Source: JAVWHP01 sp036639955 (GTDB taxonomy: Bacteria; Bacillota_I; Bacilli_A; Erysipelotrichales; Erysipelotrichaceae). From it: a stretch of DNA of 14,836 nt. The stretch is taken from positions 1-14,836 of the forward strand of contig JAVWHP010000020.1 of the NCBI GenBank assembly GCA_036639955.1, written 5' to 3'. The notes beneath the pieces were generated by a model. It did no database searches, was not told the DNA's origin, and saw only the letters and a list, made by a program, of their open reading frames with translations. Below, in pieces: positions 7,797-14,761 of this stretch. How positions within the stretch are numbered: the first letter of the stretch is position 1; every line of letters starts with the position of its first letter. The translations under genes and the position numbers were made by a program.

Positions 7797-8990
7797 ATGG
7801 AAAGAAATCTTGGAACAGTAGTTCGTGGAATTCGTGGACCAATCGTTAAACAAGGTGAAGACCTTGCCTCAATCGTAGTAGAATCTGTAATGAACGCTAG
7901 TAAAAGTGCTTCTTTTACTTTCAATGATAAAGATGTAGTAGCAGTAACAGAATCTATTGTTGCTAGATGTCAAGGTAACTATGCTTCTATTGATGCTATA
8001 GCTAGCGATGTTAAAAATAAAACTAAAGGTGAAACAGTTGGAGTTATCTTCCCAATCCTTTCAAGAAATAGATTTGCTATTTGTTTAAAAGGTATTGCTA
8101 AAGGTGTTAAAAAAGTAGTTCTTATGCTTTCTTATCCTTCTGATGAAGTTGGTAATAGTTTAATTGATATTGACTTATTAGATGAAAAAGGTATTAATCC
8201 TTATTCAGATGTATTAAGTTTAGCTAAGTATAGAGAATTGTTTGGTAGTAATGTTCACCAATTTACTGGTGTTGATTATGTTGAATACTACTCTAATATT
8301 ATTAAAGAACAAGGTGCTGAAGTTGAAGTAGTTTTTGCTAATAATCCTAAAACTATTTTAGATTATACTAAGACTGTTATTACTTGTGATATCCATACTA
8401 GAGTTCGTACTAAGCGTATTCTTAAGGCTAATGGTGGTGAAATAGTATTAGGTTTAGATGATATCTTAACTGAGTCTATTGATGGCAGTGGTTATAATGA
8501 TAAGTTCGGTTTATTAGGTTCTAATAAATCTACTGAGGATAGTATTAAACTTTTCCCTAGAGATGCTATGCCTTTCGTTTTATCAGTTCAAAAACAATTG
8601 AATGAATTAACTGGTAAAAATATTGAAGTAATGGTTTATGGTGATGGTGCATTTAAAGATCCAATGGGTAAGATTTGGGAACTAGCTGATCCATGTGTTT
8701 CTCCTTTCTATACTCCAGGTTTAGATGGTACTCCTAATGAAGTTAAACTTAAATATTTAGCTGATAATAACTTTGCTGATTTAAAGGGCGATGAATTAAA
8801 GGCAGCCGTTAGTGACTATATTAAGAACAAAGATTCTGATTTAGTTGGTAATATGGCTTCTCAGGGTACTACTCCTCGTCGTCTAACTGATCTTATTGGT
8901 TCTTTATGTGACTTAACTAGTGGTTCTGGTGATAAAGGTACTCCATTCGTTTTAGTTCAAGGTTACTTTGATAATTTAACGAATGATTAA
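7797..8990 (+). CDS. CofE-like protein (coenzyme F420-0:L-glutamate ligase family)
   Basis: The product is 397 residues and soluble, with no signal peptide or membrane segment. The N-terminus (LGTVVRGIRGPIVKQGEDLA, then FNDKDVVAVTESIVARCQGN) and the central VYGDGAFKDPMGKIWELADP segment match my memory of the CofE-like family (COG1478-type), often annotated as F420-0:gamma-glutamyl ligase in Firmicutes. True CofE adds glutamate to F420-0 with GTP. No F420-specific genes occur here, and this bacterial subgroup is longer than archaeal CofE as I recall it. The real substrate is therefore unknown; amino-acid ligation, perhaps of glutamate, is a guess. The ribosome binding site AGGAGGA lies 9 nt before the ATG, and many favoured codons (GGT, GTT, CTT) suggest good expression. 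It is divergent from a LysR regulator and probably controlled by it. It is monocistronic, followed by several hairpins. Family assignment is fairly sure; function is not. Confidence 0.8.
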   Translation: MERNLGTVVRGIRGPIVKQGEDLASIVVESVMNASKSASFTFNDKDVVAVTESIVARCQGNYASIDAIASDVKNKTKGETVGVIFPILSRNRFAICLKGIAKGVKKVVLMLSYPSDEVGNSLIDIDLLDEKGINPYSDVLSLAKYRELFGSNVHQFTGVDYVEYYSNIIKEQGAEVEVVFANNPKTILDYTKTVITCDIHTRVRTKRILKANGGEIVLGLDDILTESIDGSGYNDKFGLLGSNKSTEDSIKLFPRDAMPFVLSVQKQLNELTGKNIEVMVYGDGAFKDPMGKIWELADPCVSPFYTPGLDGTPNEVKLKYLADNNFADLKGDELKAAVSDYIKNKDSDLVGNMASQGTTPRRLTDLIGSLCDLTSGSGDKGTPFVLVQGYFDNLTND

Positions 8991-9001
8991 ACATAAAGTG
9001 C

Positions 9002-9026
9002 TATAGCCCATAGAATTAGGGCTATA
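9002..9026. other. Hairpin after the CofE-like gene
   Basis: TATAGCCC (9002-9009) pairs with GGGCTATA (9019-9026) around a 9-nt loop, 11 nt after the stop codon. No T-run follows, so it may protect the 3' end or act as a weak stop rather than a classic terminator. Confidence 0.5.
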
Positions 9027-9039
9027 TCTTAAATTTATG

Positions 9040-9057
9040 TTAGTTTAAATAAACTAA
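9040..9057. other. 18-bp AT-rich palindrome in the convergent gap
   Basis: TTAGTTTA-AA-TAAACTAA is a perfect 8-bp inverted repeat around two bases. It has no T-run and lies between two hairpins, so its purpose is unclear; it may be a protein site or simply an AT-rich coincidence. Confidence 0.3.
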
Positions 9058-9068
9058 AAAATAATGAT

Positions 9069-9100
9069 AGTAAAAAAGACCTGAAAAGGTCTTTTTTACT
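9069..9100. terminator. Strong two-way terminator with GAAA loop
   Basis: A perfect 14-bp stem (AGTAAAAAAGACCT with AGGTCTTTTTTACT) closes on a GAAA tetraloop. The right arm carries six T and is followed by ACTTAATTAATT; the left arm gives a T-run on the other strand. It is likely the main stop for the CofE-like gene and a backstop for the serine operon. Confidence 0.85.
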
Positions 9101-9160
9101 TAATTAATTCTAGAATCATACTCTATATTATTAATTATAGTAATGCAAAATTATAATAAA

Positions 9161-9182
9161 AAGAACCTCTTTAAAGGTTCTT
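9161..9182 (-). terminator. Terminator of the serC-serA operon
   Basis: AAGAACCT and AGGTTCTT form an 8-bp stem with a 6-nt loop, 19 nt past the serA stop. Read on the minus strand, the stem is followed by TTTATTATAA, a T-rich tract, as expected for a Rho-independent terminator in that direction. Confidence 0.8.
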
Positions 9183-9201
9183 AATTTATAAGGCTTATTC
9201 T

Positions 9202-10362
9202 TTAATAAACATTAACAGCTAAAACGTTTTCTGTATTTTTAAGTTCTTCTATTACTGTATCTGAGATTGAATTATTTGCATCTACAAGTGTGTATGCGAA
9301 TTCATCTCTTGATTTGTTTACTAGATTCTCAATGTTTAAATTATTCTTTGATAATACGTTAGAGATTTGAGCAATCATATTAGGTGTATTTAAGTGGATA
9401 ACACCAACACGACCTTGACCAGATCTAGGCATACTAACATTTGGCATATTAACTGAATTAACAATATTACCATTTTCTAAATAATTAACAAGTTCATCAG
9501 CAGCCATGATAGCACAGTTATCTTCAGACTCAGGAGTAGAAGCACCTAAATGAGGGATAGCTATAACACCATCAATACCAAGAAGTTTTTCATTAGGGAA
9601 GTCAGTAACATAGTTAGAAACTTTACCACTTTCAATAGCAGCAATGATATCAGCATCAACAACTAAACCACCACGAGCAAAGTTAAGGATTCTAACTCCA
9701 TCTTTCATCTTACTAATGCTTTCAGTACAAATAGTACCCTTAGTTTCATTAGTCTGAGGAATATGAATAGTAATGAAATCACTATTAGCATATACTTCTT
9801 CAATCTTATTAGCATGTATTACTTTAGTATCTAGTTTCCAAGCATTATCAACAGATAAGAATGGATCATAACCATATACCTTCATTCCAAAGCTAGTAGC
9901 TAAGTTAGCAATCTTAATTCCGATAGCACCAAGACCGATAACACCTAAAGTTTTACCTAATAGTTCTGGACCAGTAAATTGACTTTTACCTTTTTCAACT
10001 AGTTTAGCAATATCAGCACTAGTATCTTGTTCCTGTACCCATTTCATTGCAGGATATACTCTTCTAGCACTAACTAATAACCCAAGCATTACTAACTCTT
10101 TAACAGCATTAGCATTAGCTCCAGGTGTATTAAATACTACTATACCTTTTTTACTACATTCATCTAATGGAATATTATTTACTCCAGCACCAGCTCTAGC
10201 AATAGCTTTTAAAGAAGCAGGCATTTCATATTCATGTAAAGCAGCACTTCTTACGATAATTCCATCTTCATCTTTAATATCATCTGCAATTGTATATTTA
10301 GTAGAATCTATTCTATCTAATCCACAAGCAGCTATTTTATTCATAGTCTTAATTTTATACAT
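9202..10362 (-). CDS. serA: D-3-phosphoglycerate dehydrogenase with C-terminal ACT domain
   Basis: SerA oxidises 3-phosphoglycerate to 3-phosphohydroxypyruvate with NAD, the first step of serine synthesis. The product is 386 residues, the short type. It has a substrate-binding region, then the Rossmann motif GLGAIG (143-148) with NAD-ribose aspartate D166 (YGYDPF). The catalytic set is R230 (NFARGGL), E258 (DFPNE) and H271 (PHLGAS). An ACT domain follows at about 318-386 (GVIHLNTPNMIAQISNVL), which in relatives can give feedback control by serine. The start at 10362 is supported by a GGAG ribosome binding site 7 nt upstream, adjoining the serC stop; a second in-frame Met at position 7 lacks such a site. 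It is second in an operon after serC (11-nt gap), and translation is probably coupled. No serB gene is in the window. Confidence 0.96.
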   Translation of the reverse strand: MYKIKTMNKIAACGLDRIDSTKYTIADDIKDEDGIIVRSAALHEYEMPASLKAIARAGAGVNNIPLDECSKKGIVVFNTPGANANAVKELVMLGLLVSARRVYPAMKWVQEQDTSADIAKLVEKGKSQFTGPELLGKTLGVIGLGAIGIKIANLATSFGMKVYGYDPFLSVDNAWKLDTKVIHANKIEEVYANSDFITIHIPQTNETKGTICTESISKMKDGVRILNFARGGLVVDADIIAAIESGKVSNYVTDFPNEKLLGIDGVIAIPHLGASTPESEDNCAIMAADELVNYLENGNIVNSVNMPNVSMPRSGQGRVGVIHLNTPNMIAQISNVLSKNNLNIENLVNKSRDEFAYTLVDANNSISDTVIEELKNTENVLAVNVY

Positions 10363-10373
10363 TATGTTTCTCC

Positions 10374-11456
10374 TTAGTTATTGTTTTCAAACTCTTTCAT
10401 AAAGTTTACTAGTTTTTCTACACCTTCAACGCTCATAGCATTATAAATACTTGCACGCATACCACCAACACTTCTGTGTCCTTTAACATTTACAAATCCA
10501 GCAGCTACTGCTTCTTTTATAAATTTAGCATCTAATTCATCATTACCTGTAACAAATGGTACATTCATTAATGAACGATCTTCTTTAGCAGCAGTTCCTT
10601 TAAACATTTTAGAATTATCTAAATATCCATATAATAAATTAGCTTTTTTATCATTAATTGCTTTCATATTTTCTAATCCACCAATTTCATTTAATAACCA
10701 TTCTACAACTAATCCACAAACGTAAATAGCAAATGTAGGAGGAGTATTATATAATGAATCTGCATTAGCATGAGTAGCATAATCTAACATAGTTGGACAG
10801 TTTTCTTTAGGATGTCCTATTAAATCTTCTCTAACTATTACTATTGTTAATCCTGCAGGTCCCATATTCTTTTGAGCTCCAGCAAATACTAAACCATATT
10901 TAGTAATATCAATTGGTTCACTACAAATACAACTAGATATATCAGCTACTAAAGGAATATCTCCAGTATCAGGTAATTCATGATATTTAGTACCATATAT
11001 AGTGTTATTTTCACAAATATAAACATAATCAGCATCTTTATCAATCATATCCTTAGTTACTTTAGGAATATAAGTAAAGTTATCTGGTTCACTATCTGCT
11101 ATAACATGTACATCACCAAATTTTTTAATTTCTTTAATTGCTTTTTTACTCCAAGCTCCTGTATTAATAGCTACTGCTTTATTATTCTTACCTAATAGGT
11201 TTAAAGGTATCATAGCAAACTGTGTTGATCCTCCACCCTGTAAGAATAATACTTTATAATTATCAGGTATGTTCATAAGCGAGCGTAAGTTTTTCTCGCA
11301 GTCATTAATTATTTTTGTAAAGTCTTTCGAACGGTGTGACATTTCCATTACGGATTGTCCGCTATTCCCATATTCCAACATCTGTTCGGCACATTTTTTA
11401 AGTACCCATTCAGGCATTGCTGATGGTCCTGCTGAGAAATTTAATACTCTTGTCAT
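10374..11456 (-). CDS. serC: Phosphoserine aminotransferase
   Basis: SerC is a pyridoxal-phosphate enzyme that converts 3-phosphohydroxypyruvate and glutamate to O-phosphoserine and 2-oxoglutarate; it is also able to serve pyridoxal phosphate synthesis in some bacteria. The product is 360 residues, normal for the family. Visible features are the N-terminal NFSAGPSAMP (6-15), the substrate-binding SHRS (40-43), the phosphate-binding GGGSTQF (74-80) and the Schiff-base lysine K196 in FAGAQKNMGPAGL. The start at 11456 is supported by AAGGAGG (complement of 11466-11472), 9 nt upstream. It is the first gene of the serC-serA operon and follows a strong promoter at 11533-11561, with a roughly 70-nt leader. 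No T-box or serine-rich leader peptide is evident in that leader. Confidence 0.97.
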   Translation of the reverse strand: MTRVLNFSAGPSAMPEWVLKKCAEQMLEYGNSGQSVMEMSHRSKDFTKIINDCEKNLRSLMNIPDNYKVLFLQGGGSTQFAMIPLNLLGKNNKAVAINTGAWSKKAIKEIKKFGDVHVIADSEPDNFTYIPKVTKDMIDKDADYVYICENNTIYGTKYHELPDTGDIPLVADISSCICSEPIDITKYGLVFAGAQKNMGPAGLTIVIVREDLIGHPKENCPTMLDYATHANADSLYNTPPTFAIYVCGLVVEWLLNEIGGLENMKAINDKKANLLYGYLDNSKMFKGTAAKEDRSLMNVPFVTGNDELDAKFIKEAVAAGFVNVKGHRSVGGMRASIYNAMSVEGVEKLVNFMKEFENNN

Positions 11457-11532
11457 TTACATTGACCTCCTTGTTTTAATTCTCCTAAGTACATATAATA
11501 TATACTAGATTAACTCTTTCGTTAATGTTAAT

Positions 11533-11561
11533 ATTATAAACTTTATTAGGGTATCAGTCAA
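11533..11561 (-). promoter_or_regulatory. Near-consensus sigma-A promoter of serC-serA
   Basis: On the minus strand, TTGACT (complement of 11556-11561) and a perfect TATAAT (complement of 11533-11538) are separated by exactly 17 bp. Transcription would start near 11526. The resulting leader would begin with a small hairpin, ATTAAC-gaaaga-GTTAAT (complement of 11509-11526), which may stabilise the 5' end. This is the best promoter in the window. Confidence 0.8.
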
Positions 11562-11573
11562 TTGAAGTGATAA

Positions 11574-11640
11574 AATAATTGCTATTTTGTTTCATAAAAT
11601 TTGTAAGCACTATCATACTATAACAAAATTGACAATTATT
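11574..11640. other. Long imperfect inverted repeat between serC and rapZ
   Basis: AATAATTG-ct-ATTTTGTT (11574-11591) matches AACAAAAT-tga-CAATTATT (11622-11640) as an inverted repeat: two perfect 8-bp blocks with a small internal asymmetry and a 30-nt spacer. It lies upstream of both divergent operons and includes TTGACA (11629-11634). It could be a regulatory site, a structured leader part, or chance in AT-rich DNA. Confidence 0.35.
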
Positions 11641-11646
11641 AAAGAT

Positions 11647-11675
11647 TTTATAAGGTAAGTGTAACATTATATACT
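11647..11675 (+). promoter_or_regulatory. Candidate promoter for rapZ-yvcK-whiA
   Basis: TTTATA (11647-11652) and TATACT (11670-11675) are 17 bp apart and would start transcription near 11682, before the GAGGTGA ribosome binding site (11697-11703). Competing elements exist: TTGACA at 11629-11634 has only a 14-bp spacing to TATAAG, and an extended -10, TGTTAAGAT (11682-11690), would start inside the ribosome binding site. The assignment is therefore uncertain. Confidence 0.35.
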
Positions 11676-11707
11676 TAGTTGTGTTAAGATAAATATGAGG
11701 TGATTAT

Positions 11708-12559
11708 ATGGCTACACAAAACATAATATTAGTTACTGGAATGTCTGGTGCTGGTAAAACAACTGCTATGCAAGTTTTAGAAGATATGGGTTATCATTGT
11801 ATTGACCAATTTCCAGTTCAATTAATTAATGAATTAGGTACTATTATAAATGAAAAACCAGATCCTAGATATCAAAATTTAGCTTTAGCTACTACTGCTT
11901 TAGACTATGTTAAATATTTAAATTATTTTAAAAGTATAAATGCTAACATTAGAGTAGTATTTTTAGATGCTAGTAATGAAAAATTATTATTAAGATATAA
12001 GTTTACTAGAAGACAACATCCTTTTTTAATTTTTAATAAAGCTAATACTTTAGAAGAAGCTATAGAAGTAGAAAGAGATATGTTTGAAACTTTAAAAGAA
12101 CATGCTATATTGCATATAGATACTACTAAGTTATCTAAGTTAAAACTTAAAGAAGCTTTAGAATCTAAATTGGCTTTTAATTTACAACCAGTGTTTTCTA
12201 TTAGTTTTGTTTCTTTTGGTTATAAGCATGGAGTTCCTTTAGATGCTGATTTATTATTTGATGTACGTTTCTTACCAAATCCATTTTATGTAGAGGAGTT
12301 AAAGAATCTCACTGGGAATAATATTAATGTATATAATTATGTAATGGATTGTCCAGAAACGAAGGAATTTCTAAGGTATTTGGTTAGTTTTTTAGATTAT
12401 GCTTTAGAACAGTATAATATTGAAGGTAAGACACATCTTAGTATTGGTATTGGATGTACTGGTGGTCATCATAGGTCTGTATCCATTACCAATTGGTTGT
12501 ATGATCATTATAAGGTCAAGTATCATTGTTTTAAGGGCCATAGAGATGAAATGGTATAG
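11708..12559 (+). CDS. rapZ: RapZ/YvcJ nucleotide-binding protein
   Basis: The product is 283 residues, full length for the RapZ (YvcJ) family. An N-terminal P-loop, GMSGAGKTT (11-19), is followed by LEDMGYHCIDQFP, where most members read closer to DNLP. The C-terminal domain ends with the family signature GIGCTGGHHRSV (about 247-258) and a closing GHRDEMV. In E. coli, RapZ is an RNA-binding adaptor that directs small-RNA decay in response to glucosamine-6-phosphate. In Bacillus, YvcJ is a nucleotide-binding protein encoded with yvcK and whiA, and its molecular role is less clear; the same order is seen here. The ribosome binding site GAGGTGA lies 4 nt before the ATG. It is the first gene of a three-gene operon; its stop is 2 nt before yvcK. 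Confidence 0.96.
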   Translation: MATQNIILVTGMSGAGKTTAMQVLEDMGYHCIDQFPVQLINELGTIINEKPDPRYQNLALATTALDYVKYLNYFKSINANIRVVFLDASNEKLLLRYKFTRRQHPFLIFNKANTLEEAIEVERDMFETLKEHAILHIDTTKLSKLKLKEALESKLAFNLQPVFSISFVSFGYKHGVPLDADLLFDVRFLPNPFYVEELKNLTGNNINVYNYVMDCPETKEFLRYLVSFLDYALEQYNIEGKTHLSIGIGCTGGHHRSVSITNWLYDHYKVKYHCFKGHRDEMV

Positions 12560-12561
12560 TT

Positions 12562-13506
12562 ATGAAGAAGATAGTAGTTATAGGTGGAGGAACAGGTTTA
12601 GCAGTTATTATACGTGGTCTTAAACGTCTTGAAGATGTTAAAATTTCAGCGATAGTAACAGTCGCCGATGATGGAGGCTCTACTGGACGTTTAAGAAAAC
12701 AATATAATATTCCAGCCATGGGCGATATAAGAAACGTTATGGTGGCCATGTCAGAGTCTGAAAACCTAATGGCAACATTAATGGATTATAGATTTATAGG
12801 AGATGATGAAGATGTTGGCGGCCATAACCTAGGTAACCTTATCCTTACAGCACTTTGTGAATCAACAGGAAGCTTTATGGAAGCAGTACAAACTATATCT
12901 AAAGTACTTAAAGTAAAAGGAGATATAATACCAAGTAGTGAACAAGTAATATCTCTATATGCTAAAATGAGTGATGGAACAATAGTAAGAGGAGAATCTA
13001 ATATACCAGCATTTGATAATCAAATACATAGAGTATTTTATAATGAAGAAGTAAAAGCATCTAAGAAAGCAATTAAAGCAATTAAAAGTGCAGACTATAT
13101 TATATATGGTATAGGAAGTCTATACACTAGTATAATACCTAATCTAATAATAGAAGGAATTAAACAAGCACTAAAAGTAAGTGAAGCTAAAAAGATATAT
13201 ATATGTAATGCTATGTCTCAACCAGGAGAAAGTGATGGATATTCATTAGAAGATCATGTAAATGCTTTAGAAGATCATAGTTTTATAGGAGCAATAGACT
13301 GTGTAATAACACATAATAATGAATTAAATAAAGAATTAGAACAACGCTATAAAGAAAAAGGAAGCTATCAAGTAAAAGCTATAGAAGAACATCATAATTA
13401 TCAATTATTATCTTTTGATATATTAGAACAAAAAGATAATTATATAAGACATGATTCAGATAAAATATATAAGATATTTAAAGAAATATTAGAGGGAGAA
13501 AATTAA
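12562..13506 (+). CDS. yvcK: YvcK/CofD-fold gluconeogenesis factor
   Basis: The product is 314 residues. The N-terminal nucleotide-binding motif GGGTG (8-12), the VADDGGSTGRL segment (about 34-44), GDIRN (54-58) and GGHNLGNL identify the YvcK branch of the CofD-like family. In Bacillus, YvcK is needed for growth on gluconeogenic carbon sources and for normal cell shape, and relatives bind UDP-sugars such as UDP-GlcNAc; it is not an F420 enzyme. The start lies 2 nt after the rapZ stop, with only a weak GAGATGAAA upstream, so translation is probably coupled to rapZ. The stop overlaps the whiA start by 1 nt (TAATG). Confidence 0.96.
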   Translation: MKKIVVIGGGTGLAVIIRGLKRLEDVKISAIVTVADDGGSTGRLRKQYNIPAMGDIRNVMVAMSESENLMATLMDYRFIGDDEDVGGHNLGNLILTALCESTGSFMEAVQTISKVLKVKGDIIPSSEQVISLYAKMSDGTIVRGESNIPAFDNQIHRVFYNEEVKASKKAIKAIKSADYIIYGIGSLYTSIIPNLIIEGIKQALKVSEAKKIYICNAMSQPGESDGYSLEDHVNALEDHSFIGAIDCVITHNNELNKELEQRYKEKGSYQVKAIEEHHNYQLLSFDILEQKDNYIRHDSDKIYKIFKEILEGEN

Positions 13507-14438
13507 TGTCATTTACTACTACTATAAAAACAGAAATAACCCAAAATGAATTAGATATGTGTTGTCAGAAAGCACAATTAGCTGCTTTAATACAAATGTG
13601 TTCTACTTTAAATATGTCTAAAGAAGGAATGTTTTTAGTAATTAAAAGTGAGAACCCTACTACTGCTAAAAGATGTTGGAAGTTATTAAAAGATGTATAT
13701 AATGTAGAAACTCAATTATCTGTAATAAAGAAAATGAAATTAAAAAAGAATAATATATATGTAATTAGAGTATTAAATAAAGCTAAAGAAATATTAATGG
13801 ATTTAGGTATATTAAATGATGAAGGATTACAAACTCATCCTAAACAATCTTTATTTAATAAAGATTGTTGTATTAGAGCTTATTTAGGAGGTGTCTTTTT
13901 AGCTAAAGGTAGTTGTAATTCACCTACTACTTCTAATTATCATTTAGAAATTGTAGCTAATACTAAAGAGTTATCTAACTTTATAATTAAAAAGATGAAT
14001 AAGTATGATTTACCTGCAAAATATATTTTAAGAAGAAGTCAACATGTAGTATATCTTAAGCAATCAGATAAGATATCTGATTTCTTAAGATGTGTAGGTT
14101 GTAGTGATGCTTTATTTGCTTTTGAAGATCAACGTATACAAAGAGATTTTATGAATAGTTTTACTAGATTAGATAATTGTGAATTAGCTAATGAAATGAA
14201 AATACTAAGTAGTGGTAAAGCTCAATTAGAAGATATAGAAAAGATAGAGAACTATAGTGGAATTAATGCTTTACCTAAGAAGCTTCAAGAAGTAGCCATA
14301 TTAAGAAAAGAATTACCCGAAGCTTCTTTAATGGATTTATGTGAGGAGTTTCATTTAAGATATGGTGCTACTATATCTAAGTCTGGTATGAGACATAGAT
14401 TAGCTAAGATTAAAGATATAGCTAGTAGTTATAACTAA
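13506..14438 (+). CDS. whiA: DNA-binding protein WhiA
   Basis: The product is 310 residues, typical of WhiA in Firmicutes. The N-terminal half carries a degenerate LAGLIDADG homing-endonuclease fold (YLGGVFLAKGS, about 126-136) without the catalytic acid pair, as usual in WhiA. The C-terminal helix-turn-helix is at about 270-306 (ASLMDLCEEF ... SKSGMRHRLAKI). In Streptomyces WhiA is a sporulation regulator; in Bacillus it affects cell division and chromosome segregation without sporulation control. The start overlaps the yvcK stop by one base (TAATG), with GAGGGAGAA (13491-13499) as ribosome binding site. The frame after the TAA stop stays open for 16 acidic codons to a TAG at 14487-14489 (see findings). 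It is the last gene of the operon; no crh-like gene follows inside the window. Confidence 0.96.
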   Translation: MSFTTTIKTEITQNELDMCCQKAQLAALIQMCSTLNMSKEGMFLVIKSENPTTAKRCWKLLKDVYNVETQLSVIKKMKLKKNNIYVIRVLNKAKEILMDLGILNDEGLQTHPKQSLFNKDCCIRAYLGGVFLAKGSCNSPTTSNYHLEIVANTKELSNFIIKKMNKYDLPAKYILRRSQHVVYLKQSDKISDFLRCVGCSDALFAFEDQRIQRDFMNSFTRLDNCELANEMKILSSGKAQLEDIEKIENYSGINALPKKLQEVAILRKELPEASLMDLCEEFHLRYGATISKSGMRHRLAKIKDIASSYN

Positions 14439-14513
14439 GACATAGATGCTGAAGATTTTGATGAAATAGATGCACACCTGACCAACTAGAAGTATTTAAT
14501 AAATCTATTGTTT

Positions 14514-14536
14514 AAGCACTTTTAAGTGCTTTTTTT
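14514..14536 (+). terminator. Rho-independent terminator of rapZ-yvcK-whiA
   Basis: AAGCACT (14514-14520) pairs with AGTGCTT (14525-14531) around the loop TTTA and is followed directly by a run of T to 14536. It lies 75 nt after the whiA stop. Its left arm, TTTAAGCACTTTTA, is almost the same as the end of the 42-bp repeat copy at 14662-14703. Confidence 0.9.
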
Positions 14537-14544
14537 AATATTAT

Positions 14545-14632
14545 AAGTGTTGCGCAAATTCGAAAGTGTTGCACACACGTTTAAACTATCAGGAATAAGG
14601 TTTTAAACACTTTTGCTCAGAAAAGTGTTGCG
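14545..14632. repeat. Three AAGTGTTGC motifs interleaved with the 42-bp repeats
   Basis: AAGTGTTGC occurs at 14545-14553, 14564-14572 and 14623-14631, two of the three followed by G. It is nearly the reverse complement of the GCAACACACG that opens repeat copies 2 and 3. The stretch also contains the palindromes TTGCGCAA (14550-14557) and AACACTTTT-gctcag-AAAAGTGTT (14606-14629). Nothing coding is seen here. Confidence 0.7.
14573..14614. repeat. 42-bp intergenic repeat, copy 1
   Basis: It begins ACACACGTTTAAACTAT, shared exactly by all three copies, then CAGGAATAAGG and ends in CACTTTT. It differs from copy 2 at 3 of 42 positions. The copy end forms a hairpin with the following AAAAGTGTT. It is preceded by AAGTGTTGC. 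Confidence 0.85.
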
Positions 14633-14661
14633 TAGTTGCGTAAAAATAACCGATTTAAGCA

Positions 14662-14703
14662 ACACACGTTTAAACTATCAGGAATCACGTTTTAAGCACT
14701 TTT
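14662..14703. repeat. 42-bp intergenic repeat, copy 2
   Basis: It starts 89 bp after copy 1 and is preceded by GCA. Inside the copy, CACGTTTAA and CACGTTTTAA recur, so the unit itself may be an old duplication of a shorter half-site. The interval between copies 1 and 2 is 47 bp of unrelated sequence. Confidence 0.85.
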
Positions 14704-14761
14704 AGAAGTAAAAAACAAGTAATATTATAAAATACTAGTTCACACTGTAATGTAATACGCA

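Noticed and set aside
11454..11495. 13-codon leader peptide or T-box before serC
   Set aside because: A short frame ends at an ATGA overlap with serC, but it has no ribosome binding site, no serine codons, and the leader lacks T-box motifs. Attenuation is not supported.
10980..11508. Plus-strand open frames opposite serC
   Set aside because: They lie antisense to conserved SerC sequence, are hydrophobic because of AT-rich antisense codons, and lack ribosome binding sites.
12420..12623. Plus-strand frame overlapping the rapZ 3' end
   Set aside because: It is out of frame with the conserved RapZ signature and yvcK start; its protein is not family-like.
12531..12749. Minus-strand open frame over the rapZ/yvcK junction
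   Set aside because: It overlaps conserved coding sequence of both genes and has no supporting start signal.
7797..13506. F420 biosynthesis cluster (CofE-like plus CofD-like)
   Set aside because: The CofD-like protein is clearly YvcK by motifs and by its rapZ/whiA context, and no deazaflavin synthase is present.
13506..14438. Homing endonuclease or mobile intron
   Set aside because: The LAGLIDADG-like fold is the normal N-terminal part of WhiA, lacks the catalytic acids, and sits in its usual operon.
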